From an uncultured Verrucomicrobiales bacterium (lineage in GTDB: Bacteria; Verrucomicrobiota; Verrucomicrobiia; Limisphaerales; UBA1100), in assembly GCA_913041895.1 (NCBI GenBank), contig CAJWKQ010000004.1:1-42895 (forward strand): a stretch of 42,895 nt of DNA, in the 5' to 3' direction. Below, piece after piece: positions 24,942-31,941 of this stretch. The notes under the pieces are model-generated. The model worked only from the letters and a program-made list of their open reading frames with translations, made no database searches and had not been told where the DNA came from. How positions within the stretch are numbered: position 1 is the stretch's first letter; the number at the start of each line of letters is the position of its first letter. The position numbers were made by a program, and so were the translations under genes.

Positions 24942-26219
24942 CTAAGCTAACTGAGGTGTTTTTTGTGTTGTAAGAGGGCGCCCCAAATCCAGTACCTCTG
25001 GCACTTCACAGAAATCTTCAACACAATTGAAGAGGCGGGTAAAATCCTTGTTCACATCACCAGAAAGGCAATCGGTGACATCCCCGGCAATATCAGGGTA
25101 TTTCTTTACCAAATCGGCAAAACTGAAGTTTTCGTTGTAAAATGCGTAACAAAGCTTCCGCATATTCTCAATACCTTCTCGTAGTGTGGTTGAGTATTCG
25201 GTAAATCGTTCAGGTGAAAGATCATTGGCTTGGAATGCTTCTTCTGCTGCATCAGCAGCCATTACGCCACTCTTTAGCGCAAGCATCAGGCCGCTCGAAA
25301 ACACCGGATCTAGGAAACAAAATGCGTCGCCAATTAGAACGAGGCCTTCAGTGCCGCAGTGGCGAGAGTGATGAGTATATTCATTGGTAATATAGAATTC
25401 AGAAATTCGTTTGGCCGGGCCAAGGTTTTCCTTCACCCACTTGTTGTTATCAATTTCGCGTTCGAGCATTTCCTGAGGGTTGCGTATTCCTCCCCGTGAA
25501 AGATATTTACCTTCGGCCACAATTCCCAGGCTGACTCGATTATCATGTAGAGGTATCCACCAAAACCAACCTTTCTCCGGAACAAAAGCAACCACAGTTG
25601 CCCCCTCGTCGACGCCCTCTTGCCGGATGGCTCCCTCGTAGTAGGCCCAGGCAGCGACTTTGTTAAGGTAAGGGTCACGTTCACGCCATCCGTTACGTGT
25701 TGCGCTAAAGGCCTCTTTGCCTGTGGCGTCAAATGTGATGGCAGCGTAGTAATTATTTTCCCTTCCATCTTTGTCGATGGTTTTTACGCCAACAACTTTG
25801 TCTTCATCCCAGATCAGCTCCTTGACAGTGATTTCCTCGATAACTACCGCACCTTGTTCACGGGCATTATTTAGAAGCATCAGGTCAAAGTCTGCACGCA
25901 TCACTTGCCAAGTCTGAGCGACGGTTTCCCGATCATAGCGATTGAAGAAGTAGAAGGGCTGGCTGGCATCGCCGTCCGGGGAAATAAATTGAACACTGTA
26001 TTTCTTGGTAAACGCCGACTTCTTTAATTGGTCGATCATGCCAAGACGTTCTAGAGGGTGATAGGTGAAAGGGATGAGCGATTCACCAATATGGTAACGT
26101 GGGAACTTTTCTCGTTCCAGAATCAATACCTTCCGTCCGTTTTCGGCCAAAATACTTGCTGCGGAAGCACCGGCTGGCCCCGCCCCAATTACAATTGCGT
26201 CAAAAGAGTCTCTTTTCAT
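24942..26219 (-). CDS. FAD-dependent oxidoreductase with flavin-halogenase signatures
   Basis: A 425-residue flavoprotein (ATG at 26219; a GTG lies one codon before). FAD is bound by GAGPAGASAA (12-21). The PRYHIGESLIP stretch and following FTKKYSVQF (Lys72/Lys73) align with the region holding the catalytic Lys of flavin-dependent halogenases. GWFWWIPL supplies the WxWxIP signature (218-223) and CFLDPVFSSG the second halogenase signature, FxxPxxSxG (302-310). These same motifs also occur in relatives of the geranylgeranyl reductase/tryptophan halogenase superfamily with no halogenating activity, so halogenase is a candidate call. It lies 19 bp downstream of a chorismate lyase-like gene, an arrangement like marine bromophenol clusters in which a phenol halogenase acts on 4-hydroxybenzoate. 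Confidence 0.8.
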   Translation of the reverse strand: MKRDSFDAIVIGAGPAGASAASILAENGRKVLILEREKFPRYHIGESLIPFTYHPLERLGMIDQLKKSAFTKKYSVQFISPDGDASQPFYFFNRYDRETVAQTWQVMRADFDLMLLNNAREQGAVVIEEITVKELIWDEDKVVGVKTIDKDGRENNYYAAITFDATGKEAFSATRNGWRERDPYLNKVAAWAYYEGAIRQEGVDEGATVVAFVPEKGWFWWIPLHDNRVSLGIVAEGKYLSRGGIRNPQEMLEREIDNNKWVKENLGPAKRISEFYITNEYTHHSRHCGTEGLVLIGDAFCFLDPVFSSGLMLALKSGVMAADAAEEAFQANDLSPERFTEYSTTLREGIENMRKLCYAFYNENFSFADLVKKYPDIAGDVTDCLSGDVNKDFTRLFNCVEDFCEVPEVLDLGRPLTTQKTPQLA

Positions 26220-26238
26220 CACATTAATATCTCATATG

Positions 26239-26796
26239 TTATGCTGGTGGCAAAATCTCTACTATTTCCGCCAAATGATTGTCTTCCAAATCTTTGTGAA
26301 CGTTACAGCGACCATAGAGCCCTGTTGATTTTGACAACCCAAAGGCCTCGGTAATTAAGGGGTCTGATTGCACCTTGAAATAGGCTTGAGGATGGCTCTG
26401 ATGCTTGATGTTGTGGCTGCCAAGAATAGTGCCCAAAGGGACACTCTCACCCAAAATTAATTGCTGTGAATGTTTCGGGAAGTGCTTCAGATGAATTGCG
26501 ATGGCTCCAAATTCAACAGGTTTGTTTGCTGGTCCGGCTTCCAGCACCACTTCGCGCACATACGAGTTTTCGCTCTGTTCTCTTCCGATTAGTCGTAGAT
26601 GAATTCTTTCACCGTGAAATTTTTCAAGCGTCGGCGTCATGTCATCATCGTGAACGAGTAGTTCTCGATATGGCTCAGGCATCTCTTTGCCATTAATGGC
26701 AATTAGTTCAGGCGCGGACTCACCGGCACGGCTATAAAAATCCAGAAGAGGTTTGGCGGCTTGCTCCAGAGGGATATGTTCAACAATTTGAGTCAT
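26239..26796 (-). CDS. Chorismate lyase-like protein (UbiC fold)
   Basis: A 185-residue protein that lines up end to end with chorismate-pyruvate lyase, which splits chorismate to 4-hydroxybenzoate and pyruvate. Matching blocks: LLVHDDDMTPTLEKFHGE (47-64) with the UbiC LLxxDSMT block; YVREVVL (79-85), where Arg81 matches the active-site Arg of LREILL; VPLGTIL (119-125) with TPLGRYL; GLYGRCN (159-165) with GLWGRRS; and AEIVEILPPA at the end, where the catalytic Glu before LP is present (Glu180). Its start overlaps the stop of the upstream radical SAM gene by one base. Verrucomicrobia generally use menaquinone, so a ubiquinone role is not the first guess. Homology rests on motif matching by eye. 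Confidence 0.8.
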   Translation of the reverse strand: MTQIVEHIPLEQAAKPLLDFYSRAGESAPELIAINGKEMPEPYRELLVHDDDMTPTLEKFHGERIHLRLIGREQSENSYVREVVLEAGPANKPVEFGAIAIHLKHFPKHSQQLILGESVPLGTILGSHNIKHQSHPQAYFKVQSDPLITEAFGLSKSTGLYGRCNVHKDLEDNHLAEIVEILPPA

Positions 26797-28139
26797 TAGG
26801 CGTAACGAGCGTTGCGGTGTTCGGGTAGAAAAAACTCGTGAAGGAGCCGGTCAACCTGCAATAAACCTTCTCGGTTAATATTTACGCTATCTCCTTCGAT
26901 CTGGAGAAAGCCCCAGTCTGAAATCCGTTGTAGAGGTTCAGCAAACCGTTCAGCAGGGTTGGTACCGAATTTTTCAGTGAAATACTTCAGGCTGACTGAG
27001 CCCAGCTTAAGTTGCAGTATAAATTCGCGGATCAAGCGTTCATCATCACTTGGTGTGAGTGCGCGGTAAATAGGTAGAGAGCCCTCATTAAGCTGTTCAA
27101 TATAGGGATCAAAGTCATGGTGGTTTTGGTAATGGGTGCCTCCGATGTGCCCGAAGGAGGCTACTCCAACAGAAAGTAAATCCGCGCCGGCCCAAAGCTG
27201 GTCACGGTACTCGAAGGTAACACGAGATGAATCCTTCACTGCTGTATAGGCGCTCGTTACGGTATAGCCATTTTTTTCCAGTTCATTATAGGCATAGTCA
27301 GTCCAGCGGCGTTTGGTTTCCCAATCGGCTACTGGAGCCGCCAGCTTGCCCTCCTGTTTCATACGCTTGTAGATGGTGGTGTTGTAGGGGACCTCCATTT
27401 GATAGATGGTTATGCTGTCTGGCCCCATCTCGATAGCCTTTGAAACGCATGCCTGCCAGTTAGCTTCTGTTTCCTCAAGCATGCCGGCAATAAGGTCTAT
27501 GTTGATCTGCTCAAAACCGATTTCCTTAGCAAACCCATAGGCCCGGTCAATCTCTCCTCCCCTGTGTGCTCGTCCGTTAATTTCAAGAATGTGATCATCA
27601 AAATTTTCTACTCCCAAACTTAAGCGCGTGACTCCAATTTCGTGTATGGTTCGGAGTTTCTGCTCTGTAAGGGTGCCTGGTTCGCATTCAAAGGTTACTT
27701 CCTTGATCTCATCCCAAGGTAACAATGATTTCATCCCTTCTGTAAGGTGATGAAGTTGACTACTGGAAAGATAACTGGGAGTACCTCCGCCAAAATAGAC
27801 AAAACTGGGTTTGCGTCCGCCAATAAAGGGTTTTTTGGAATAAATCTCTAATTCGCTGAGCATTGCATCCAAATAGCTCTTTATCGCTGAAGAATCTTTG
27901 TCCGTGTATACGCGGAAATAACAGAAGTGACATCGCTTACGACAGAAAGGAATGTGGCAATACACACCTAATGGAGTGTCATTTTTTGGAGCCCGGTCCA
28001 TGGCTGTGCTAATTTCGTGTACATCTTCCTTTTTCCAGAATGAAAAAGGAGGGTAATTGGACACAAAATAGTTGCCCACCGTCGTTTGGCTTTCCAAGGG
28101 CGGTTTATTAGGAACTGGAGGTTCAGCCGTTGTGCTCAT
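26796..28139 (-). CDS. HemN/HemW-like radical SAM protein
   Basis: A 447-residue radical SAM enzyme of the coproporphyrinogen III oxidase-like family. The iron-sulphur ligands are Cys66, Cys70 and Cys73 in CRKRCHFC (CX3CX2C), the SAM-binding glycine motif is YFGGGTPSYL, and a C-terminal HemN-like domain is present. True HemN has a fourth Cys two residues on (CxC); here it is Phe (CYF), as in HemW and other non-HemN members. So oxygen-independent coproporphyrinogen oxidase activity is doubtful, and heme-chaperone, methyltransferase or another radical reaction is possible. It is first in the five-gene minus operon and overlaps the chorismate lyase-like gene, which points to a role in that pathway. 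Confidence 0.85.
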   Translation of the reverse strand: MSTTAEPPVPNKPPLESQTTVGNYFVSNYPPFSFWKKEDVHEISTAMDRAPKNDTPLGVYCHIPFCRKRCHFCYFRVYTDKDSSAIKSYLDAMLSELEIYSKKPFIGGRKPSFVYFGGGTPSYLSSSQLHHLTEGMKSLLPWDEIKEVTFECEPGTLTEQKLRTIHEIGVTRLSLGVENFDDHILEINGRAHRGGEIDRAYGFAKEIGFEQINIDLIAGMLEETEANWQACVSKAIEMGPDSITIYQMEVPYNTTIYKRMKQEGKLAAPVADWETKRRWTDYAYNELEKNGYTVTSAYTAVKDSSRVTFEYRDQLWAGADLLSVGVASFGHIGGTHYQNHHDFDPYIEQLNEGSLPIYRALTPSDDERLIREFILQLKLGSVSLKYFTEKFGTNPAERFAEPLQRISDWGFLQIEGDSVNINREGLLQVDRLLHEFFLPEHRNARYA

Positions 28140-28213
28140 TATATTGGCGGCAAATTAATTTCCCAAACACCAGCCAAATATCTCAAAAACACTGTGAAAA
28201 TCAACCTAAATAA

Positions 28214-28225
28214 TACGTGCACGTA
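28214..28225. promoter_or_regulatory. 12-bp perfect palindrome in the divergent radical SAM / CbiX spacer
   Basis: TACGTGCACGTA is a perfect palindrome in the 162-bp spacer between the divergent operons, 75 bp from the radical SAM start and 76 bp from the chelatase start. The central position suggests a dimeric regulator acting on both sides. The ACGTAC at its end also occurs in the MarR-gene spacer at 11751-11759, which could mean a shared regulator or chance. Confidence 0.35.
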
Positions 28226-28301
28226 CTATTTTGCTTCAATTTGCCGTGATTGTGAGTGTCCTTTGCTTATCGGGTGATGACGTGCGAGACTGCTTCCGCT
28301 G

Positions 28302-29141
28302 ATGGATAACGAGTTTGCCAATGATGCGCTCATTTTAATTGCTCATGGAAGCACCGTTAATGCCCAGTCTAGCGCCTCGGCTAGAGCATTGGCAGAGACG
28401 ATTCGGGACCAATCTATTTTTTCTGAAGTAGTCTGTGCGTTCAAGCTGGAGGAGCCCAGGATCGAGGGAGTACCTAATTTAGTGAATTCTCAGAGGGTAT
28501 TTGTTGTGCCAGTCACTATAAGTGAAGGGCAATTCACCGAAGAGATTATCCCTTTTGATTTGGGGTTGTGCGCCAAGTCTGAATCTAATTATTCCAGAAA
28601 AAGCAAAGTCAGGGGGAAAGAACTCATATATTGCAAGCCAGTGGGCACCCATTCTTCTATGACCGACGTTATTGTTGCCAAGGCAGTTGATATTGTGGGG
28701 CGACATCCGTTCCCTCATGAGCCTCGTCCTAGCGAAACTACACTGATTGTTGTAGGGCACGGGACACGACAGAATGCCAATTCACGCAAGGCTATTGAGG
28801 ATCAGGTCGAATTAATTCGTGCTCGAGATGAATATTCCGAGGTGTTTGCTGCATTTATGGAGGAACCCCCACTGATCAGTGATTGCTATGAGCTTACCAA
28901 AGCCAGATATATTGTCATCGTACCTTTCTTTATATCCGATGGATTACACACTGTTGAAGATATTCCGGTTCTGTTGGGTGAACCTGCAGATCGCGTTAAA
29001 GAGCGAATGGAGTCGAATCAACCAACTTGGCGTAATCCAACTGAACGAAAGGGAAAGTTGGTTTGGTATGCCAAGGCAATTGGCGAAGAACCTCACCTTC
29101 CAGAAGTGGTAATAGACCGCGTTCGTGAGGCTATTCGGTAA
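28302..29141 (+). CDS. CbiX/SirB-type sirohydrochlorin chelatase-like protein, two-domain
   Basis: A 279-residue tandem of two CbiX-like domains. Domain 1 has IAHGST with His15, but at the second metal-site position it reads ISEGQFTEEIIP, with no His. Domain 2 keeps both: GHGTR (His153) and ISDGLHTVEDIP (His216). In class II chelatases these His residues hold the Co, Fe or Ni ion, so only the C-terminal domain looks competent. Family role: metal insertion into sirohydrochlorin for cobalamin or siroheme. No other tetrapyrrole gene lies here except the divergent HemN-like gene. tyrA begins 9 bp downstream. ATG at 28302 with no strong Shine-Dalgarno. Confidence 0.82.
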   Translation: MDNEFANDALILIAHGSTVNAQSSASARALAETIRDQSIFSEVVCAFKLEEPRIEGVPNLVNSQRVFVVPVTISEGQFTEEIIPFDLGLCAKSESNYSRKSKVRGKELIYCKPVGTHSSMTDVIVAKAVDIVGRHPFPHEPRPSETTLIVVGHGTRQNANSRKAIEDQVELIRARDEYSEVFAAFMEEPPLISDCYELTKARYIVIVPFFISDGLHTVEDIPVLLGEPADRVKERMESNQPTWRNPTERKGKLVWYAKAIGEEPHLPEVVIDRVREAIR

Positions 29142-29150
29142 CTTTCCGCT

Positions 29151-30047
29151 TTGAGAACGGCGAGTGTGGACGCATTATCCCCTTCTGTGGAACTTCCGAA
29201 AATAACTTTGATTGGGGTGGGCCTATTGGGTGGTTCAGTGGGGCTGGCCGTCAAAAAACGGGGACTAGCTGGCTGCGTCACCGGATTTGTGCGGCGTGTT
29301 GAAAGTATCGATGAATGCCTTTCCATTGGGGCGGTCGATGAAGCTACACAGGATCTAACAGAAGCAGTAACTGAAGCTTCATTGGTTGTAATGTGTACTC
29401 CTGTCGGAGGGATGAAAGATATGGCTACTCAAATCAAACCCCTCCTTTCTACTGAAGCAGTGGTTACCGATGTGGGCAGTGTGAAAGCTAGCGTGATTCA
29501 GGAGGTGGAGCCAATATTATCGCGCTTCGTTGGCAGTCATCCGTTGTGTGGTTCCGAAAAAACTGGAGTTGCTAATGCCAGTGCGAATTTGTTCGAGGGG
29601 GCAACTTGCGCGGTAACACCTACTGAGCAAAGTGATACTGAGGCTGTAGTGAAAGTAAATGAGTTTTGGAGCGCGCTCGGTGGTAGGTTAGTGAATCTTA
29701 CTGTTGAGGCTCACGATGAAATTGTTGCTCGTACGAGCCATTTGCCGCACGTGGTGGCCAGTGCATTGGTTAACGCCGTTCTGTGCAAGCCATGTGCTGG
29801 GGAATCGGATTTTTTTGGAACCGGGTTTGCCGATACTACTCGGTTGGCATCCGGTTCGCCCACGATGTGGCGCGATATTGCACTTACCAATGCCGAAGCG
29901 ATCCAAAAGGCTATCGATGATTTGCAGGTTGAATTGAGTGAATTGAAGGCGGCATTGACCCAGAAGGATGCGGATGCGTTGGAGAAATTTTTTAAGGAAA
30001 GCAAGGCTTCACGCGATCAGTGGCTGGAGGGTGAGGGGAAAAAATAA
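29151..30047 (+). CDS. tyrA: Prephenate dehydrogenase
   Basis: A 298-residue TyrA-family enzyme that oxidatively decarboxylates prephenate (or arogenate) in tyrosine synthesis. The dinucleotide loop is IGVGLLGGSVG (21-31). The end of strand 2 reads GFVRR with no acidic residue, which hints at NADP preference. VGSHPLCGSEKTGV holds the active-site His, and ARTSHLPHVVA is the second family signature. The start is TTG at 29151; a GTG at 29166 is the alternative. The stop overlaps the aroA start by one base (TAATG). The chain tyrA-aroA-cmk is tightly packed and probably one transcript. Confidence 0.9.
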   Translation: MRTASVDALSPSVELPKITLIGVGLLGGSVGLAVKKRGLAGCVTGFVRRVESIDECLSIGAVDEATQDLTEAVTEASLVVMCTPVGGMKDMATQIKPLLSTEAVVTDVGSVKASVIQEVEPILSRFVGSHPLCGSEKTGVANASANLFEGATCAVTPTEQSDTEAVVKVNEFWSALGGRLVNLTVEAHDEIVARTSHLPHVVASALVNAVLCKPCAGESDFFGTGFADTTRLASGSPTMWRDIALTNAEAIQKAIDDLQVELSELKAALTQKDADALEKFFKESKASRDQWLEGEGKK

Positions 30048-31294
30048 TGCCGTTGCCAGATCTTATTGAAATTTTGCCGCAGACTACGTCGGTTACCTCA
30101 CATATTACCGTACCCGGATCCAAAAGTATTACCAACCGTACTCTTATTCTTGCCGCCTTGGCTAAGGGTGAAACAACCCTCACTGGGGCGCTTTGGAGTG
30201 AAGACACGCAAATTATGGTTGAGGCCCTGCTCGCGATGGGTTTTTCAGTAAGTGTGAGTGATGACCCGCTTGAGCGATGTAATCGCACCATCGTTGTGAA
30301 GGGAGAAGGCGGTCAAATCCCAACAATGCCCGAGGAAGTTTTTGTAGGTAACGCAGGTACTGCAGCACGCTTTTTAGCGGCTTTTCTCTGCCTAGGGAAT
30401 GGATCGGTTAGATTGCGTGGGATAGATCGTATGCACGAGCGCCCTCAGTCTGAGCTGTTTCAGAGTTTGCGTATGTTGGGCTATCAGGTGGAGGCTGATG
30501 ATGACAAATTGCCCGCAGTTATTCATGGAGTCGGTCCACGTAGGGCCTCATGTCAGGTAAGCTTACGAGAAAGCTCACAATTTGCCAGTGCCTTGCTGCT
30601 TTGCAGTGACGCAGGCGGTTGGTCATTGGATTTTGCTGGAGCCAACCCAGACGAGGAGTCTTACGTCAGGATGACACGAGAACTCATAAAAGAGTTCCCA
30701 AAATTTGGCGGCACTTTTTCTATTGAACCTGATGCTTCCAATGGTAGTTATTTTATCGGGGCAAACAATTTGGGTTTAAATGTGAAGGTGGCTAACTGGC
30801 CCACCACTGGGTGGCAGATTGATGCAGAGTTTCCCCAGTTTATTTCTGGACGAGGAGAGGTGTCCCGGCAAACGGATTTGGGTGACAGCATAATGACGTC
30901 CATAGTTCTCGCTCCGCTGGCTGATCGGCCCATTAGTTTTACAGACCTTGGTCGGTTGCGAGTGCAGGAGTGTGAGCGGGTTGAAGCATTGCGCACTGAA
31001 TTAACTAAATGCGGTGCGGTTATTCGCGAAGAAGGGGAGACCTTGCACGTGGAGCCTTCACCCGGTCTGCATGGAGCGGAAATTGAAACCTATAATGATC
31101 ATCGCATGGCCATGTGTTTTGGAATGCTTGGAATCAAGGTGCGAGGGATTCGACTTCGGAACCCGGCTTGCGTAAAAAAAACGTTCCCTAATTATTTCCA
31201 GAAATTTACTGCTGCTCCCCCAAAAGGTCTTGGAGTGGTGATTCAGAATGCCACTGGTCGATCTTTGTCTGGTGAGGAACTATTTGCGACATGA
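30047..31294 (+). CDS. aroA: 3-phosphoshikimate 1-carboxyvinyltransferase (EPSP synthase)
   Basis: A 415-residue EPSP synthase joining PEP to shikimate-3-phosphate in the step before chorismate. Visible family motifs: PGSKSITNRTLILAALAKG (23-41), GNAGTAARFL (101-110), the RMHERPQSEL block, and NDHRMAMCFGMLG near the C-terminus. In E. coli the GNAGTAMRP block has Pro101; here the same position is Phe109, so the PEP/glyphosate-site helix differs, which is common outside Proteobacteria. ATG overlaps the tyrA stop, and its own stop overlaps the cmk start by four bases. It supplies chorismate, the substrate of the predicted lyase on the other strand. Confidence 0.96.
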   Translation: MPLPDLIEILPQTTSVTSHITVPGSKSITNRTLILAALAKGETTLTGALWSEDTQIMVEALLAMGFSVSVSDDPLERCNRTIVVKGEGGQIPTMPEEVFVGNAGTAARFLAAFLCLGNGSVRLRGIDRMHERPQSELFQSLRMLGYQVEADDDKLPAVIHGVGPRRASCQVSLRESSQFASALLLCSDAGGWSLDFAGANPDEESYVRMTRELIKEFPKFGGTFSIEPDASNGSYFIGANNLGLNVKVANWPTTGWQIDAEFPQFISGRGEVSRQTDLGDSIMTSIVLAPLADRPISFTDLGRLRVQECERVEALRTELTKCGAVIREEGETLHVEPSPGLHGAEIETYNDHRMAMCFGMLGIKVRGIRLRNPACVKKTFPNYFQKFTAAPPKGLGVVIQNATGRSLSGEELFAT

Positions 31295-31941
31295 GTGACG
31301 CTCAATCTATTGTGATTGCTATTGATGGACCAAGTGCAAGTGGCAAAAGCACCAATGCTCGTATCATTTCGGCTAAGTTAGGATATGTCTACGTCGATAC
31401 TGGGGCCATGTACCGCACACTAGCATGGCATGCTTTAAATCAGGGAACGAACGTGACGGATATGGCAGCGGTTGAGGCCCTGTGTCGAGAATGGCCGGCA
31501 AAATTGGTCAAACGTGAAAATAGCGTGTGGCTGGAGGTCGATGGGTATTTTCCAGAACAGGAAATTCGTTCTAGTGAGGTCAGTAAAGTTGTGAGTTATG
31601 TGGCTCAAGTCCCCTATGTCCGTAAGTGGATGAAGGAGCGTCAGAGATCTTGTGTCGATTTTGGTGATCTCGTAATGGAAGGTCGTGATATCACCTCAAA
31701 TATTTTCCCCGAAACTCCACATAAGTTTTATTTGGATGCTTCAGCTGACGAACGGCAGGCAAGGCGAGATGCAGATGGAATCGAGGAGAATCTCGCCGCA
31801 AGAGACCAGCGTGATAGTACCCGTAAGACAGCTCCGTTGGTTGTGGCTGATGGAGCTTTGGTAATTAATAACTCTGGAGAGTCGCCTCAAGAAACCAGTG
31901 CTCGTATCATTGCGTTGGTGGAAAATAGGAAGTTGGGTTAA
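31291..31941 (+). CDS. cmk: Cytidylate kinase
   Basis: A 216-residue (d)CMP kinase. The P-loop is DGPSASGKST (12-21), then the YVDTGAMYRTLAW motif that positions CMP, MEGRDITSNIFP in the central region, and LDASADERQARR near the lid. It starts inside the aroA stop (ATGA overlap), an aroA-cmk order found in many bacteria. Its stop and that of the convergent pyrD share the bases TTAA, so the two genes overlap by four bases. Confidence 0.95.
   Translation: MSDAQSIVIAIDGPSASGKSTNARIISAKLGYVYVDTGAMYRTLAWHALNQGTNVTDMAAVEALCREWPAKLVKRENSVWLEVDGYFPEQEIRSSEVSKVVSYVAQVPYVRKWMKERQRSCVDFGDLVMEGRDITSNIFPETPHKFYLDASADERQARRDADGIEENLAARDQRDSTRKTAPLVVADGALVINNSGESPQETSARIIALVENRKLG

Noticed and set aside
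23879-28139. Aryl polyene or flexirubin cluster
   Set aside because: Thioesterase and halogenase-like FAD enzyme fit, but no ketosynthase, acyl carrier protein, dehydratase or ammonia lyase lies in the window.
26796-28139. Genuine oxygen-independent coproporphyrinogen III oxidase (hemN)
   Set aside because: The fourth cluster Cys of HemN is Phe and no heme synthesis gene is beside it; kept as HemN/HemW-like.
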